Positions 18,188 through 27,806 are shown, counted from the first letter of the stretch. The stretch: DNA of 64,000 nucleotides from Alcaligenaceae bacterium CGII-47 (GCA_019166125.1 JAHTBO010000006.1:62001-126000), one strand, 5' to 3'. Notes: generated from the letters alone by a model not told the origin. Numbers and translations are program-made.

Positions 18188-18673
18188 TCAGGCAGCGAAT
18201 GCATTTTTAATCCAGGTGAGACCGTCAGCCTCAAGGCATACGACATCAAAACGACAGGCGGGCGGGTGGCCGGAAAAATGACGTTCTGTGAGTTGGGATA
18301 AAAAATACTGTGCAGCGCGGATAAGTTTTTTTTGTTTCTCACGGTTTACACTGGCGGCGGCACCCCCGAAACGCGCGTTGTGACGCGCGCGCACCTCGAC
18401 AAAGACCAAAACTGACCCATCGCGGGCGATGAGGTCAATCTCGCCTGCTTTGCAGCGCAGATTGCGTGCCAGGAGCTGCAGGCCTTGGCCCGTCAGATAG
18501 TCACCCGCTTGGGCCTCGGCAGCATAGCCTTGGCGTTGACGCGGGGAACCTACGCTAGGTGGCGGTTCGTGAGGGGGCGCTGCGGCACGATTTCGGGCGC
18601 GCAGGCGTTGGGTGCGTCGTCGCACTGCCACGCCCTGGGCACGCTGTACGGCGTCGAACGGATCGGTATTCAT
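18188..18673 (-). CDS. yraN: YraN family protein (UPF0102)
   Basis: A 161-residue member of the UPF0102 family, which has an endonuclease-like fold of unknown role. The core is visible after an unusually long basic N-terminal extension (about 45 residues rich in Arg and Ala): GYAAEAQAGDYLTGQG (near 50), then AGEIDLIARDGSVLVFVEVRAR, with the Glu-Asp...Glu-Val-Arg pattern of restriction-endonuclease-like folds (near 77-97). It is divergent from rsmI across 33 bases, the standard arrangement. Confidence 0.93.
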   Translation of the reverse strand: MNTDPFDAVQRAQGVAVRRRTQRLRARNRAAAPPHEPPPSVGSPRQRQGYAAEAQAGDYLTGQGLQLLARNLRCKAGEIDLIARDGSVLVFVEVRARHNARFGGAAASVNREKQKKLIRAAQYFLSQLTERHFSGHPPACRFDVVCLEADGLTWIKNAFAA

Positions 18674-18706
18674 TGATAATGGCTGTGATTGCAGGAGTAA
18701 TTGAGT

Positions 18707-19639
18707 ATGACCGAAGTGCCGGTGCTTGCGCAGCCCTCAGAGGCATGGAAACGTCTCGCTGATCGGGTGGCGGGACAGTCCTGGCCCCAGGCCTGTCTGT
18801 ATGTGGTGGCCACGCCGATAGGCAATCTGGGTGATCTGGGCATGCGTGCCTGGCTGACGCTGCAGCGCTGCGACGTCATTGCAGCCGAGGACACCCGGTC
18901 GAGCCGCACGCTGCTCGATGCCTGGGGGATTGACACACCCATGATGGCGGCTCATCGACATAACGAGCAAGCGGCGGCGCAGCGTATTGTCGAGCGCCTG
19001 GCGCGTGGCGAACGGGTCGCTCTGATATCGGATGCGGGGGCGCCGGCAGTGAGTGATCCAGGGGCGCGGATTGTACGGACTGTGCGTGCAGCGGGATTTC
19101 GCGTGATCCCCCTGCCTGGCGCCAGTGCCTTGATTGCTGCCCTGATGGCCAGTGGCGCGACGACCGATGAGGAGCCGGGCTTTGCCTTCGCTGGGTTTGC
19201 CCCATCTAAGACCCAGGCCCGGCGTAAGTGGCTACAACGTTGGGGGGCACTGGATATCCCGGTGCTGTTGTTTGAGTCCCCGCATCGCTTGTTGGCGTGC
19301 ATCCAGGACATGGTAGCGGTGTGTGGTGCCGAGCGTGCGATCACCATTGCGCGAGAACTGACCAAGCGCTTTGAGCAGATCCAGACGATGGCGCTATCGC
19401 AGGCGCTGGCGTGGCTGGAGGCGGATAGTCATCGTAGCCAAGGCGAATTTGTGTTGATTTTGCATGCCCCCGAGGACACTGGCGAATCGGATGAGGCCTT
19501 GGCGCCCGAGCATGTGCGCCTGCTCGACGCATTGCTTGATGAACTGTCTGTGCGGGACGCCGCACGGGTCGGGGCAAAGGTGACTGGCCTGTCGCGTGAC
19601 ACCCTGTATGCCTGGGCGCTACGCCGCGAGCGCCATTGA
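18707..19639 (+). CDS. rsmI: 16S rRNA (cytidine1402-2'-O)-methyltransferase RsmI
   Basis: Methylates C1402 of 16S rRNA in the decoding centre. 310 residues from the ATG at 18707, which has AGGAG ten bases upstream; a TTG at 18701 is rejected. The tetrapyrrole-methylase fold shows VVATPIGNLGDLGMRAW (near residue 28), EDTRSSRTLLD (near 62), SDAGAPAVSDPGARIV (near 106) and PGASALIAALMASG (near 134). The N-terminus has about 20 more residues than E. coli RsmI. Convergent with rlpA 13 bases downstream. Confidence 0.97.
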   Translation: MTEVPVLAQPSEAWKRLADRVAGQSWPQACLYVVATPIGNLGDLGMRAWLTLQRCDVIAAEDTRSSRTLLDAWGIDTPMMAAHRHNEQAAAQRIVERLARGERVALISDAGAPAVSDPGARIVRTVRAAGFRVIPLPGASALIAALMASGATTDEEPGFAFAGFAPSKTQARRKWLQRWGALDIPVLLFESPHRLLACIQDMVAVCGAERAITIARELTKRFEQIQTMALSQALAWLEADSHRSQGEFVLILHAPEDTGESDEALAPEHVRLLDALLDELSVRDAARVGAKVTGLSRDTLYAWALRRERH

Positions 19640-19652
19640 TCGGTTCCCGAAC

Positions 19653-20519
19653 TCAGTCCACAGCGATTGCGGCGGAGAGTCCTGTGGCGGCCTGCAGTGC
19701 AAACGCGGCATTGACCGCCTCAGTTCGCGAGTTGAATGGGCCGATGCGAACTTTGTAGAGATTGTCTCGGTTGTGGACGCTCGCGCTTGTCGTTATGCCG
19801 TCAGATTGTTGATTGATACGCTGAGCCAGCGCTTGTGCATTGTCTAAAGATGAAAATGCCCCAAATTGTAAAAACACACCATCGGAGTTTGGCGTAAACC
19901 GTACATTTTGTGTGGGGGGTGGCGACGTAGTTAGGGGGCTGGGCGCTGTCGCCGTACGGGGGATGCGGCCATTGCGGATATCGTCGTTAGTGATTGCCTC
20001 GACAATGACTTGACCGCTACCGGGTCCGATCAGGCCGAGCTTGGCTGCGGCAACGTAGGACAGATCGATGATGCGCGAGCTATGAAAGGGTCCCCGGTCA
20101 TTGACGCGTACGATGACTGCTTTGCCTGTGGCGGCACCGGTGACGCGCACATAGCTCGGGATCGGCAAGGTGGGGTGAGCGGCCGTCATGGCGTACATAT
20201 CGTAGGTCTCGCCGTTTGCGGTCTTTTGTCCGTGGAATTTGCGGCCGTACCACGAGGCAACACCGACCTGGCGGTAAGGCTGATTTTCCTGAACGGGCAC
20301 ATAACGCTGGCCAAATACGACATAGGGTCGGAAGTTGGCGTATGCGTGATTTTCGATTCTGGGGACTGCGTCGGGGATGGATTCGATATCTGCCGGGATA
20401 TTGCTACCTGGGCCATCATCCTTATAGTAGCCGCCACCGCTTGGGCCCGAGGCGCAGCCCGCCAAAATGGCGAACATGATGGATATCGGCAGGTATCTCA
20501 GGAGGCGGGTACAAGGCAT
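19653..20519 (-). CDS. rlpA: Septal-ring lytic transglycosylase RlpA
   Basis: Outer-membrane lipoprotein (288 aa) that cleaves naked glycan strands at the septum in some species. Lipobox LAGC lies near residue 22. The double-psi beta-barrel catalytic domain spans about 85-175, with GVASWYGRKFHGQKTANGE, the catalytic Glu and the VNDRGPFHSSRIIDLSY segment containing the catalytic Asp. A Pro/Thr linker is followed by a C-terminal SPOR domain (about 215-285), which targets denuded peptidoglycan at division sites. It lies 9 bases after rapZ on the same strand. Confidence 0.94.
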   Translation of the reverse strand: MPCTRLLRYLPISIMFAILAGCASGPSGGGYYKDDGPGSNIPADIESIPDAVPRIENHAYANFRPYVVFGQRYVPVQENQPYRQVGVASWYGRKFHGQKTANGETYDMYAMTAAHPTLPIPSYVRVTGAATGKAVIVRVNDRGPFHSSRIIDLSYVAAAKLGLIGPGSGQVIVEAITNDDIRNGRIPRTATAPSPLTTSPPPTQNVRFTPNSDGVFLQFGAFSSLDNAQALAQRINQQSDGITTSASVHNRDNLYKVRIGPFNSRTEAVNAAFALQAATGLSAAIAVD

Positions 20520-20528
20520 GGATGATCG

Positions 20529-21392
20529 TCAGGATGGCGGGAGGTTACGGTGACGGATCAACAGCGGTGAATGATCAGCAAAGCGCTGCGCCAATTGCTC
20601 GGTCACATAAACAGAACGATGCTGGCCACCCGTACACCCGATGGCCACCGTCAGGTAGTTGCGTGTATCTTGCATGTAGAGCGGTAGCCATTTGCGAATA
20701 AAGCTCGCAATATCCACGATCATTGCCTCGACGCTACCGAATTGAGTAAGCCAGTTCGCCACCGGCTCATCACGTCCCGTCAGCGGGCGAAGCAAGCGGT
20801 CGTAATGAGGGTTGGGCAGGCAGCGCACATCAAAGACGAGGTCAGCGTCGTGGGGAACGCCGCGTTTATAGGCAAAGGATTCAAAGGTCAGGATCACTGA
20901 TGCGCGATCCGCTTGGATCAGATCGCGGACCCAGGCTCGTAGTTGACCTGGGGTCAAGTCCGAGGTGTCGATCACGTGTTCCTGGTCGCGCAATGAGGCC
21001 AGCATGTCGCGTTCTGTCGTGATGCACTCGAGCAGTGACGGGTTTAGGCCCTCGCGTTGCAATCGATCGGTCAGGGGGTGGCGACGCCGAGACTCGGAAT
21101 AGCGCTGTTGCAAGGTGTGGTCATTAGCGTCCAGAAAAATGACGTGCAGGGCGGTCCCCATGGCGCGCAGACTGGTGAGTACGCCAGGCAGTTCATCCAG
21201 ATCACCGGGTGTGCGCACATCGATAGCGACCGCGACCCGTTCGAGCTGGCTCTCGCGCGTGCTGGCGATGAACTCATGCAAAAAGCGTACGGGCAGATTG
21301 TCCACGCAGGTGTAGCCAGTATCCTCGAGCAGGCGTAGTGCCACGGATTTGCCCGAGCCCGAGATGCCGGTGATCAAGACGATATTCAGCAT
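20529..21392 (-). CDS. rapZ: RNase adapter protein RapZ (YvcJ-type P-loop protein)
   Basis: P-loop protein of 287 residues; in E. coli RapZ guides RNase E to the small RNA GlmZ and so controls glucosamine-6-phosphate synthesis. The Walker A motif GISGSGKS is at residues 9-16; the second nucleotide-contact motif (FLDANDHTLQQRYSESRRRHPL) is near 90; the C-terminal RNA-binding domain ends in AIGCTGGQHRSVYVTEQLAQ (near 250-270). It follows hprK by 19 bases. The target RNA cannot be seen in the window. Confidence 0.95.
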   Translation of the reverse strand: MLNIVLITGISGSGKSVALRLLEDTGYTCVDNLPVRFLHEFIASTRESQLERVAVAIDVRTPGDLDELPGVLTSLRAMGTALHVIFLDANDHTLQQRYSESRRRHPLTDRLQREGLNPSLLECITTERDMLASLRDQEHVIDTSDLTPGQLRAWVRDLIQADRASVILTFESFAYKRGVPHDADLVFDVRCLPNPHYDRLLRPLTGRDEPVANWLTQFGSVEAMIVDIASFIRKWLPLYMQDTRNYLTVAIGCTGGQHRSVYVTEQLAQRFADHSPLLIRHRNLPPS

Positions 21393-21411
21393 GATGAATG
21401 AAATTTAAATG

Positions 21412-22350
21412 TCATGATTTGGCCTCGCGGCTGCTCTCCATGATGGCCAAGGCTTGGCGCTCGATGAAGTCCCCCATTGTGTCGATACCGCGCAAGGCCA
21501 GGATGGTGTTGCGTACGGCGGCCTCTACGAGTACGGCCAGGTTGCGGCCGGCCGCAACCTGGAGCATGACGCGACGGATCGGGATCCCAAGTACGTCCTG
21601 GTATTCATCCTTCGTAGGCAGGCGCTCGAACGAGTCCGGCGTCATGCGTAGTAAATTGACGATCAGCTTGATTTTCATTTTGCGACGTACTGAGGTCTCG
21701 CCAAAAATTGTACGGATATCCAGCAAGCCCAGTCCGCGCACCTCGAGCAGGTTTTGTAGCAGGGCGGGACATTGACCTTCGACAAAGTTTGGCGCGGTGC
21801 GCGAGAGCTCTACGGCGTCATCAGCCACGAGGCCGTGGCCTCGAGAAATAAGTTCGAGTGCGAGCTCGCTCTTGCCGAGGCCCGATTCACCCGTAATCAG
21901 CACGCCCAGTCCCAGCACGTCCATAAACACCCCGTGTACAGTTGTTTTGGGTGCCAGGCGTTTGCCCAGATAGATGCGTAACAGATCGATGAGGTGGGAT
22001 GCGTCAATGGGTGTGGCCAGGAGCGGGATGTCGTGGGTCACACAGAACTCACGCAGGTCCTCAGGCGCCTGGGTGCCAGCCGCCAGGACAATAGCAGGGA
22101 CACCCCCAGCCACCAGCTCGTCGAGGTGATGCCGACGCCGCTTGGCCTCGAAGCGGCAATAGTAGGAGAGCTCTTCGTTGCCGAATACCTGAATACGCGA
22201 CGGGTGGATAAGGTTCAGGTGACCGATCAGGTCGGCGGCTGAACTGGCTGTGTTGGGCACCAGATGGTCGGCCGCTGCGTCCTGACCTGCGATCCAGGTG
22301 AAGGCGATCTTGTCGGCGTTATCACGAATCAGATCTTGAATGGTCAGCAT
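21412..22350 (-). CDS. hprK: HPr kinase/phosphorylase
   Basis: Bifunctional enzyme that phosphorylates and dephosphorylates a Ser of HPr or its homologue, in betaproteobacteria usually regulating rather than transporting. From the ATG at 22350 (MLTIQDLIRDN) it has 312 residues; an ATG 18 bases earlier is less typical. Walker A is GESGLGKSELALEL near residue 150, followed by DDAVELSR; the HprK signature RTIFGETSVRRKMKIKLIV lies near 215. The start lies inside the end of ptsN (29-base overlap), indicating translational coupling. Confidence 0.95.
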   Translation of the reverse strand: MLTIQDLIRDNADKIAFTWIAGQDAAADHLVPNTASSAADLIGHLNLIHPSRIQVFGNEELSYYCRFEAKRRRHHLDELVAGGVPAIVLAAGTQAPEDLREFCVTHDIPLLATPIDASHLIDLLRIYLGKRLAPKTTVHGVFMDVLGLGVLITGESGLGKSELALELISRGHGLVADDAVELSRTAPNFVEGQCPALLQNLLEVRGLGLLDIRTIFGETSVRRKMKIKLIVNLLRMTPDSFERLPTKDEYQDVLGIPIRRVMLQVAAGRNLAVLVEAAVRNTILALRGIDTMGDFIERQALAIMESSREAKS

Positions 22351-22819
22351 GTTCGGCGGCTTGGGCAATCTGCCCGGTCAGGAGCAGATGGTGGACGGTC
22401 TCGACGTCCTGGGACTGAGAAAGTGCCAGGCGTAAAGCGGGGTCTGACATAAGCCGTGCGATCTCAGCGAGTAGGTCCAGATGCAATTGGGTGGCGGTCT
22501 CGGGGATAAGCAGGAAGAACAGCAGGCTTGCGGTGCGCCCGTCGCTTGTGTCAAACCGTACGGCCTCGCTTAGGCGGATAAAAGCGGCGTGTGGCTCACG
22601 CAGATCCTTCAGGCGCCCATGCGGGATCGCGACGTCATGGCCCAGGGCGGTGGAGCCCAGGCGCTCGCGTGCAATCAGACTGTGGAACACCGCAGTGCGG
22701 GCGACACCGTGATTGTTCTCAAATAGCAAGCCAGCTTGCTCGAAGGCCCGCTTTTTGCTGGTTGCCGCGAGATCCAGGATGATATTCGATTGAGGCAGAA
22801 TGCGTGACGTCAGGTTCAT
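22322..22819 (-). CDS. ptsN: PTS IIA-Ntr-like protein PtsN
   Basis: Regulatory EIIA of the nitrogen phosphotransferase system, 165 residues from the ATG at 22819 (upstream in-frame codons are not family-like). The phosphorylated His is in GHDVAIPHGRL near residue 71; the SLLFFLLIPE strand lies near 110. In proteobacteria it receives phosphate from NPr and regulates K+ uptake, sigma-54 functions and kinases. A neighbouring rpoN is missing here, yet ptsN-hprK-rapZ is retained. Confidence 0.94.
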   Translation of the reverse strand: MNLTSRILPQSNIILDLAATSKKRAFEQAGLLFENNHGVARTAVFHSLIARERLGSTALGHDVAIPHGRLKDLREPHAAFIRLSEAVRFDTSDGRTASLLFFLLIPETATQLHLDLLAEIARLMSDPALRLALSQSQDVETVHHLLLTGQIAQAAEHADHSRSDS

Positions 22820-22941
22820 GGCGACATTATAGGAGGCATCGTTTGAAGTGTGTATGGAAGGAGTCCATTCATAATTATGGCCCCAATACGAATGATTGAG
22901 GCCACGATTGTGCAAGCCGGAAATATCGGCTGCGAGGTGAA

Positions 22942-23268
22942 CTACTCTACCGTAATTTCCTGACGCTTAGGCGGCTCGTGGGTGTAAGTTTGCGCCTTGG
23001 TCTTGTATTTGATCACCTGACGATCGATTTTGTCAGCCAGTAGATCAATGGCAGCGTATAGGTTTTCGTCGTCCGCAGTGCAGTGAATATCTTTACCGCG
23101 CAGTCGTACGGTAACTTCTGCAGTGTGCTTGAGACGTTCTATGGAGAGAGTGACCTGGGTGTCGATGACGCTATCGAAATGCCTTGTTGTCCTGGATAGC
23201 TTGGTCAGGACGTACTCACGAATGGCAGGGGTAACTTCCAGATGACGACCGGTGATGCTCAGGTTCAT
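22942..23268 (-). CDS. hpf: Short ribosome hibernation promoting factor
   Basis: Ribosome-binding hibernation factor of 108 residues (ATG at 23268, MNLSITGRHLEVTPAIREYV). The S30AE domain is complete: KLSRTTRHFDSVIDTQVTLS, HTAEVTVRLRGKDIHCTADD and the C-terminal DLLADKIDRQVIKYK. It has the short form's length, without the dimerising C-terminal domain of long HPF. In related bacteria this gene directly follows rpoN; here the 150 bases upstream contain no rpoN and lead to lptB. Confidence 0.95.
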   Translation of the reverse strand: MNLSITGRHLEVTPAIREYVLTKLSRTTRHFDSVIDTQVTLSIERLKHTAEVTVRLRGKDIHCTADDENLYAAIDLLADKIDRQVIKYKTKAQTYTHEPPKRQEITVE

Positions 23269-23418
23269 ATTCGAGACTCCTTGCAAGGAAAAGATTGCGC
23301 GCAAGGCGCATGAGGAACTTGGCTGATATTCTCCTGGTTAAAGTGGTTCGCAGTGAGTCCAGTGTACCGCTTGTAATAGGTAAATCAAGTGCGCTGGATC
23401 AAGCTTTCATCCGAGTCA

Positions 23419-24237
23419 TTACATCTTGAAGTTTTTGCCCAGATAGACCTGTCTGACGGCTTCATTATCAATGATCTCGTTGGGGTGGCCATTAGTGAGG
23501 ACCTTGCCTTCGCTGATGATATAGGCTCGATCACAGATGCCCAGCGTCTCGCGCACGTTGTGATCGGTAATCAGTACGCCGATATTGCGGCCTTTTAGAA
23601 ACTGCACGATGCGCTGAATTTCGATGACGGCAATAGGGTCGACCCCTGCGAAGGGTTCATCGAGCAGGATGAACCGTGGGTTTGTCGCCAGGGCGCGGGC
23701 GATCTCGACCCGGCGGCGCTCGCCTCCCGACAATGAGATCGCCATGCTGCGGCGAATGTGATCGATCTGCAACTCATCAATGAGGGATTCCAGGCGGGTA
23801 TTGATGGCCGAGTTTGAGAGCCCGTGTCCGGCGTCATCGAGCTGTAGCTCGAGCACTGCGCGGATGTTCTCCTCGACGGTCAATCGACGAAATACCGAAG
23901 CATCCTGTGGCAGGTACGACAGCCCGAGGCGCGCGCGCTTATGCATCGGAATGCCGGTGATGTCGTGGCCATCGATTTCGATGCGCCCAGTATCTGTGGG
24001 AATCAGGCCTACAATCATGTAGAAGCTTGTGGTTTTGCCTGCGCCATTGGGGCCTAGCAGGCCCACGACCTCGCCGCTCTCGACGTATAAAGAAACATCC
24101 TGGACGACAGCGCGTTTGCCATAGGTCTTGCCTAGGCCTGTGGCGCGCAGACTGCCTGGCCGTGCGCGCGTATCGGTTTTCTCGGTCAGGCGTTCCGTGG
24201 CGGGCATGGCAGGACTGCTTTTCTGAAGAACAGGCAT
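23419..24237 (-). CDS. lptB: LPS export ABC transporter ATPase LptB
   Basis: Cytoplasmic ATPase of the LptB2FGC machine that extracts lipopolysaccharide from the inner membrane. 272 residues from the ATG at 24237, which overlaps the lptA stop by one base (TGATG). Walker A is GPNGAGKTT near residue 67, the Q-loop [12 protein letters not shown] near 115, signature [15 protein letters not shown] near 170, Walker [14 protein letters not shown] near 190 and switch His in [12 protein letters not shown] near 225. A 30-residue N-terminal extension precedes the usual start of homology. Confidence 0.97.
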   Translation of the reverse strand: MPVLQKSSPAMPATERLTEKTDTRARPGSLRATGLGKTYGKRAVVQDVSLYVESGEVVGLLGPNGAGKTTSFYMIVGLIPTDTGRIEIDGHDITGIPMHKRARLGLSYLPQDASVFRRLTVEENIRAVLELQLDDAGHGLSNSAINTRLESLIDELQIDHIRRSMAISLSGGERRRVEIARALATNPRFILLDEPFAGVDPIAVIEIQRIVQFLKGRNIGVLITDHNVRETLGICDRAYIISEGKVLTNGHPNEIIDNEAVRQVYLGKNFKM

Positions 24238-24836
24238 CAGGGACGTGCCGCCTTGCATTCGGCGCTTGCCTGATCCGCCTTGGATCGGGGCTGTGCGAGC
24301 GAGCGTACACGCCCGTCTGGTGCGGCAGAGCCCGCGCCACCAAATGCTTCATAGGTGCTGGATTTTTCGTGGTAGATGACCCGTTGACCGCGAATATTAT
24401 CCAGGGCCTTGCCGCAGATTGTGCGGGTGATAATCGCCTGGCCGATAACCTCAACATCGCCGGTTTGGCCGTTGTACTTGGCGAGTAAGCCGCTGGCTGT
24501 GATCACCTCGAATTTTTCTGGATTATCCTGGCGGATGTGGACCAGTTTGCCCGCGTCAGCGGTGGCCGTGCCATATTGAAATCCCTGGGCGTCCTCGTTG
24601 GTGACAAGCGTGTCGGCGCGTAAGGTCATGGCGCCACGCGTGAGGATGACATTACCCGTGAAGGTGCTTTCTTTTTTAATGTCATCGTAGTGCAGCGTGT
24701 CCGACAGGATCAAGGTGTCGGGTTCGGCTGTGGCCGTACTGGGGGGGGGCGTAACTGCTGCAGATGTTTGCGCCCATGTGGGCGCGATGAGCAGGCTCGT
24801 CAGAACAGCCAGGATAGCAAGGGTGATTTTTGTCAT
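24237..24836 (-). CDS. lptA: LPS transport periplasmic protein LptA
   Basis: Forms the periplasmic bridge that carries LPS from LptC to LptD. 199 residues with a signal peptide ([19 protein letters not shown]), then the OstA-type beta-jellyroll: [28 protein letters not shown] strands near residues 48-75 and [17 protein letters not shown] near 120-135. It overlaps lptC by 4 bases and lptB by 1 base, so the three are translationally coupled. Confidence 0.95.
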   Translation of the reverse strand: MTKITLAILAVLTSLLIAPTWAQTSAAVTPPPSTATAEPDTLILSDTLHYDDIKKESTFTGNVILTRGAMTLRADTLVTNEDAQGFQYGTATADAGKLVHIRQDNPEKFEVITASGLLAKYNGQTGDVEVIGQAIITRTICGKALDNIRGQRVIYHEKSSTYEAFGGAGSAAPDGRVRSLAQPRSKADQASAECKAARP

Positions 24837-25450
24837 GGTTTAGCCTTGGGTGCGGAGCCTGGCGAAGCTGTGCCCTGATCCTCGCCGGATATTTTGACAT
24901 CACTGGCAGAGTAGACCGTGAGTTGTCGTGTGTGGTTATCGTAGCGCATACCGGTGCCTCGCATGGTCGACTGGCCATTGATAACCAGAGCAGGCTGGTC
25001 AGTGTAGACCAGGTCTTCGTTGGGTTTGAGGGTGAGGACTTCGCTGCGAACATCAAGCGCCTTGCGCTCGGCATCGGCCAAGCGGTGCAGGTGTGCGTGA
25101 CCTGTCATGACAATACGCTCACCATTCTGATCCAGGACGGCTTTGTCCGATGTCCCGATCGTGATTGGGTTGCCTGGCTGCTGGCCAATTGCTCGCGCGT
25201 GCGTGACTTCGTATGCGTCCGTATCCGGGTAGTGCTCCATATAGTTGCCCTCGAGGCGGTTGATTGCAATCCCGGTGGGGTCCGTACGGATCATGACAAA
25301 GTGCTCGGACCAGGAGTCACGTTCGTGCGTGATCCTGCGGGGTGGGTCGATGGTGACCGAACGCAGGGTGTAATCAGCCGCCCACCAAGTCCCAATGACC
25401 AAAAGGGCCAGCAGAAAAACGGCAACCAGACTGGGGATGCGATCTTTCAT
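24833..25450 (-). CDS. lptC: LPS export protein LptC
   Basis: Bitopic inner-membrane protein that receives LPS from LptFG and passes it to LptA. 205 residues: one N-terminal membrane helix (SLVAVFLLALLVIGTWWAADY, about residues 6-26) and a periplasmic LptC/OstA-like jellyroll with the LEGNYMEHYPDTDAYEVTHARAI region (near 68) and a Ser/Lys-rich tail. It follows kdsC by 7 bases and overlaps lptA. Confidence 0.94.
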   Translation of the reverse strand: MKDRIPSLVAVFLLALLVIGTWWAADYTLRSVTIDPPRRITHERDSWSEHFVMIRTDPTGIAINRLEGNYMEHYPDTDAYEVTHARAIGQQPGNPITIGTSDKAVLDQNGERIVMTGHAHLHRLADAERKALDVRSEVLTLKPNEDLVYTDQPALVINGQSTMRGTGMRYDNHTRQLTVYSASDVKISGEDQGTASPGSAPKAKP

Positions 25451-25457
25451 GGATGAT

Positions 25458-26060
25458 CTACTGTAGAGCGCCGTCCAGGCCCGATGGGCTGGTGTTAAAG
25501 CATGCGGCCAAGCGTCCCTGCGCGGCCAGGATCAGGTCGCAACACTCGCGTACGGCACCAGCGCCGCCTTCACGTGTAGAGACCCAATGGGCGACCTGGC
25601 TGATATAGAACGGTGCATTGGGAACGCTTGCGGCAAAGGCGACGCGCTGCAAGGCCGCCAGATCAATATTGTCGTCGCCCATATAGCCCAGCTCGCTAAG
25701 TGTGAGGCCAGCGCCCTGAGCGAGGGTCTCGAGCGCCTGGGCCTTGTCGCGGACCCCTTGCATGATGGGGGCAACGCCTAGTTCGGCGGCGCGGCGCGCC
25801 GTAATTGTGCTCTCGCGGCCGGTCACCCATGCCACCCGGATACCCTGCTCGCGCATCAACCTTAAGCCATGACCATCCAGCGCATTAAAACGCTTCAGGG
25901 ATTCGCCGTGCTCACCATACCAAAGGCTGCCGTCGGTCAGGACACCGTCTACATCAAATACCATCATCTTCACCGCACGAGCACGCTCTTGGATAGCTGG
26001 TGCGATACGAGCCAGAATTTGTGCTTCGGCGGGATGCGAAAAGCCGGGGTGTTCATTCAT
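25458..26060 (-). CDS. kdsC: KDO-8-phosphate phosphatase
   Basis: HAD-family phosphatase that makes KDO from KDO-8-P for the LPS inner core. 200 residues; motif I is VDGVLTDGSLWYG preceded by MMVFD (near residue 34), motif II VAWVTGRES (near 77), and the MGDDNIDLAALQ motif (near 125) is a KdsC hallmark, as is the absence of a cap domain. It overlaps kdsD by one base (stop/start) and continues into lptC. Confidence 0.96.
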   Translation of the reverse strand: MNEHPGFSHPAEAQILARIAPAIQERARAVKMMVFDVDGVLTDGSLWYGEHGESLKRFNALDGHGLRLMREQGIRVAWVTGRESTITARRAAELGVAPIMQGVRDKAQALETLAQGAGLTLSELGYMGDDNIDLAALQRVAFAASVPNAPFYISQVAHWVSTREGGAGAVRECCDLILAAQGRLAACFNTSPSGLDGALQ

Positions 26061-27049
26061 CAGATTACCTTTGCGGCAAGGAGGTCGTGCATGTGCAGGG
26101 CACCCAATAGTAGTCCGTCTGCGTCGAGCACCAGCATTTGGTTGAGCTTATGTGCATCCATGAGCGTTGCCGCCTCAATGGCAGAGGCGTCCGGGTGAAT
26201 GGATTTTGGATGATGGCTCATGCCTTGGGCAACATGCAGGGTGCGGATGTCGCCGTAGCGGGCGATGACGCGGCGTAAGTCACCGTCGGTAAAAATTCCG
26301 GTGGGACGACGCTGGGCATCGAGAACAATGGTCATGCCCATGCCTTTGGAGGTCATTTCAGTGAGTGCATCGGGGATCAGGGACTGTTCAGTCACCACGG
26401 GCAGCGCCACACCCTGGCGCATAATGTCACGCACGGTGGTGAGCAGGCGGCGGCCCAGTGCACCGCCCGGGTGAGAGCGCGCGAAGTCCTCCTGGCTGAA
26501 ACCGCGCGCCTCCAGACAGGCGACAGCAATGGCGTCGCCCAGGACCAAGGCAGCGGTTGTGCTGGTGGTGGGGGCGAGGTTTAACGGGCAGGCTTCCTGT
26601 GCCACCGCCGCGTCCAGCGCCAGATCAGCGTTGCGCGCCAGTTCTGAGTCTGCATTGCCCGTCATGGCAATAATACGTGTGCCCATGCGTTTGGCCACCG
26701 AGAGGATGGTGATGAGCTCTTGGGCGGAGCCCGAGTAGGACACCGCCAGCAGGATATCCTCGCCCGTGAGCATGCCCAGATCGCCGTGTATGGCTTCAGC
26801 GGCATGCATAAAAAACGCAGGGGTGCCTGTCGAGGCAAACGTGGCAGCGATCTTGCGCGCGATATGACCGGATTTGCCCAGTCCGGTGACAACGACTCGG
26901 CCCTGGCAGCTTAGGACGAGCTGCACAGCCTGAACGAATGTGTCATCCAGGCGGCCTTGCAGCGCCTGCAGCGCGGCGATTTCGATATCAAAGCTGCGTT
27001 GGGCCGAGGCGCGTATGCTTTCAGGGGTAGCGTGGGGTGTAGGTGTCAT
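26060..27049 (-). CDS. kdsD: D-arabinose 5-phosphate isomerase
   Basis: Converts ribulose 5-phosphate to arabinose 5-phosphate, the entry to KDO synthesis. 329 residues: an N-terminal SIS domain (about 40-180; VVVTGLGKSGHIARKIAATFASTG, LLAVSYSGSAQELI) and two C-terminal CBS domains (about 205-265 and 275-329). It begins the kdsD-kdsC-lptC-lptA-lptB operon, which couples KDO supply with LPS export. The 175 bases to apt upstream should contain its promoter. Confidence 0.96.
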   Translation of the reverse strand: MTPTPHATPESIRASAQRSFDIEIAALQALQGRLDDTFVQAVQLVLSCQGRVVVTGLGKSGHIARKIAATFASTGTPAFFMHAAEAIHGDLGMLTGEDILLAVSYSGSAQELITILSVAKRMGTRIIAMTGNADSELARNADLALDAAVAQEACPLNLAPTTSTTAALVLGDAIAVACLEARGFSQEDFARSHPGGALGRRLLTTVRDIMRQGVALPVVTEQSLIPDALTEMTSKGMGMTIVLDAQRRPTGIFTDGDLRRVIARYGDIRTLHVAQGMSHHPKSIHPDASAIEAATLMDAHKLNQMLVLDADGLLLGALHMHDLLAAKVI

Positions 27050-27224
27050 GCCTTGATTTTAAGCGTATATGTGCAGAGGCTGTCGGCTTGAATATCGCTT
27101 GCCCTTATGCATTAGGAATCGACGCCTGAGGCCTCAGTTTAGTAAATAACGCAAACAGGCGCGCGCGCCGACATGGGGCTTGTTAAACTCAGTGCTGCCC
27201 TTTTTCGTCTTGTGGACAATTTTC

Positions 27225-27806
27225 ATGCATACCGATCCGGCTCAGTATATTCGCGACACGATTCGTACCGTGCCCGATTGGCCAAAACCTGGCGTGATGT
27301 TTCGCGATATTACGCCCGTCTTGCAGGACCCGCGCTCGTTTCGGGTGCTGATTGATTTATTTGTCTACCGCTATATGCGTCAGCGCCTGGACCTAGTGGC
27401 AGGCGTGGATGCGCGGGGCTTTATTGTGGGCTCGGTGCTGGCTTATGAACTGAACCTGGGCTTTGTGCCGGTACGCAAAAAAGGCAAGCTGCCATTTCGC
27501 ACGGTAGCCGAGGAATATTCCCTGGAATATGGCAACGCCACGGTGGAAATGCATACCGATTCGGTACGCCCGGGCCAGCGCGTCCTATTGATCGATGATC
27601 TGATTGCAACAGGCGGTACGATGATGGCGGCAGCACGCTTATTGCAGCGCCTGGGTGCCAATGTCGCCGAGGCCGCCGCGATTATCGACCTGCCGGACCT
27701 GGGTGGATCCAAGGCAGTGAGCGCTACGGGCTTGCCTGTCTATACGGTCTGTACGTTTGCCGAGGGCGACCGGCCTGACTTACCGGACATCATAGGCGAC
27801 GCTTAG
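27225..27806 (+). CDS. apt: Adenine phosphoribosyltransferase
   Basis: Salvages adenine to AMP using PRPP. 193 residues from the ATG at 27225 ([11 protein letters not shown]), preferred because the 15 upstream residues are hydrophobic and not family-like. Conserved segments are [19 protein letters not shown] near residue 11-30, the [11 protein letters not shown] loop near 62, and the PRPP motif [17 protein letters not shown] near 125. Convergent with the giant oxidoreductase, 11 bases apart. Confidence 0.96.
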   Translation: MHTDPAQYIRDTIRTVPDWPKPGVMFRDITPVLQDPRSFRVLIDLFVYRYMRQRLDLVAGVDARGFIVGSVLAYELNLGFVPVRKKGKLPFRTVAEEYSLEYGNATVEMHTDSVRPGQRVLLIDDLIATGGTMMAAARLLQRLGANVAEAAAIIDLPDLGGSKAVSATGLPVYTVCTFAEGDRPDLPDIIGDA

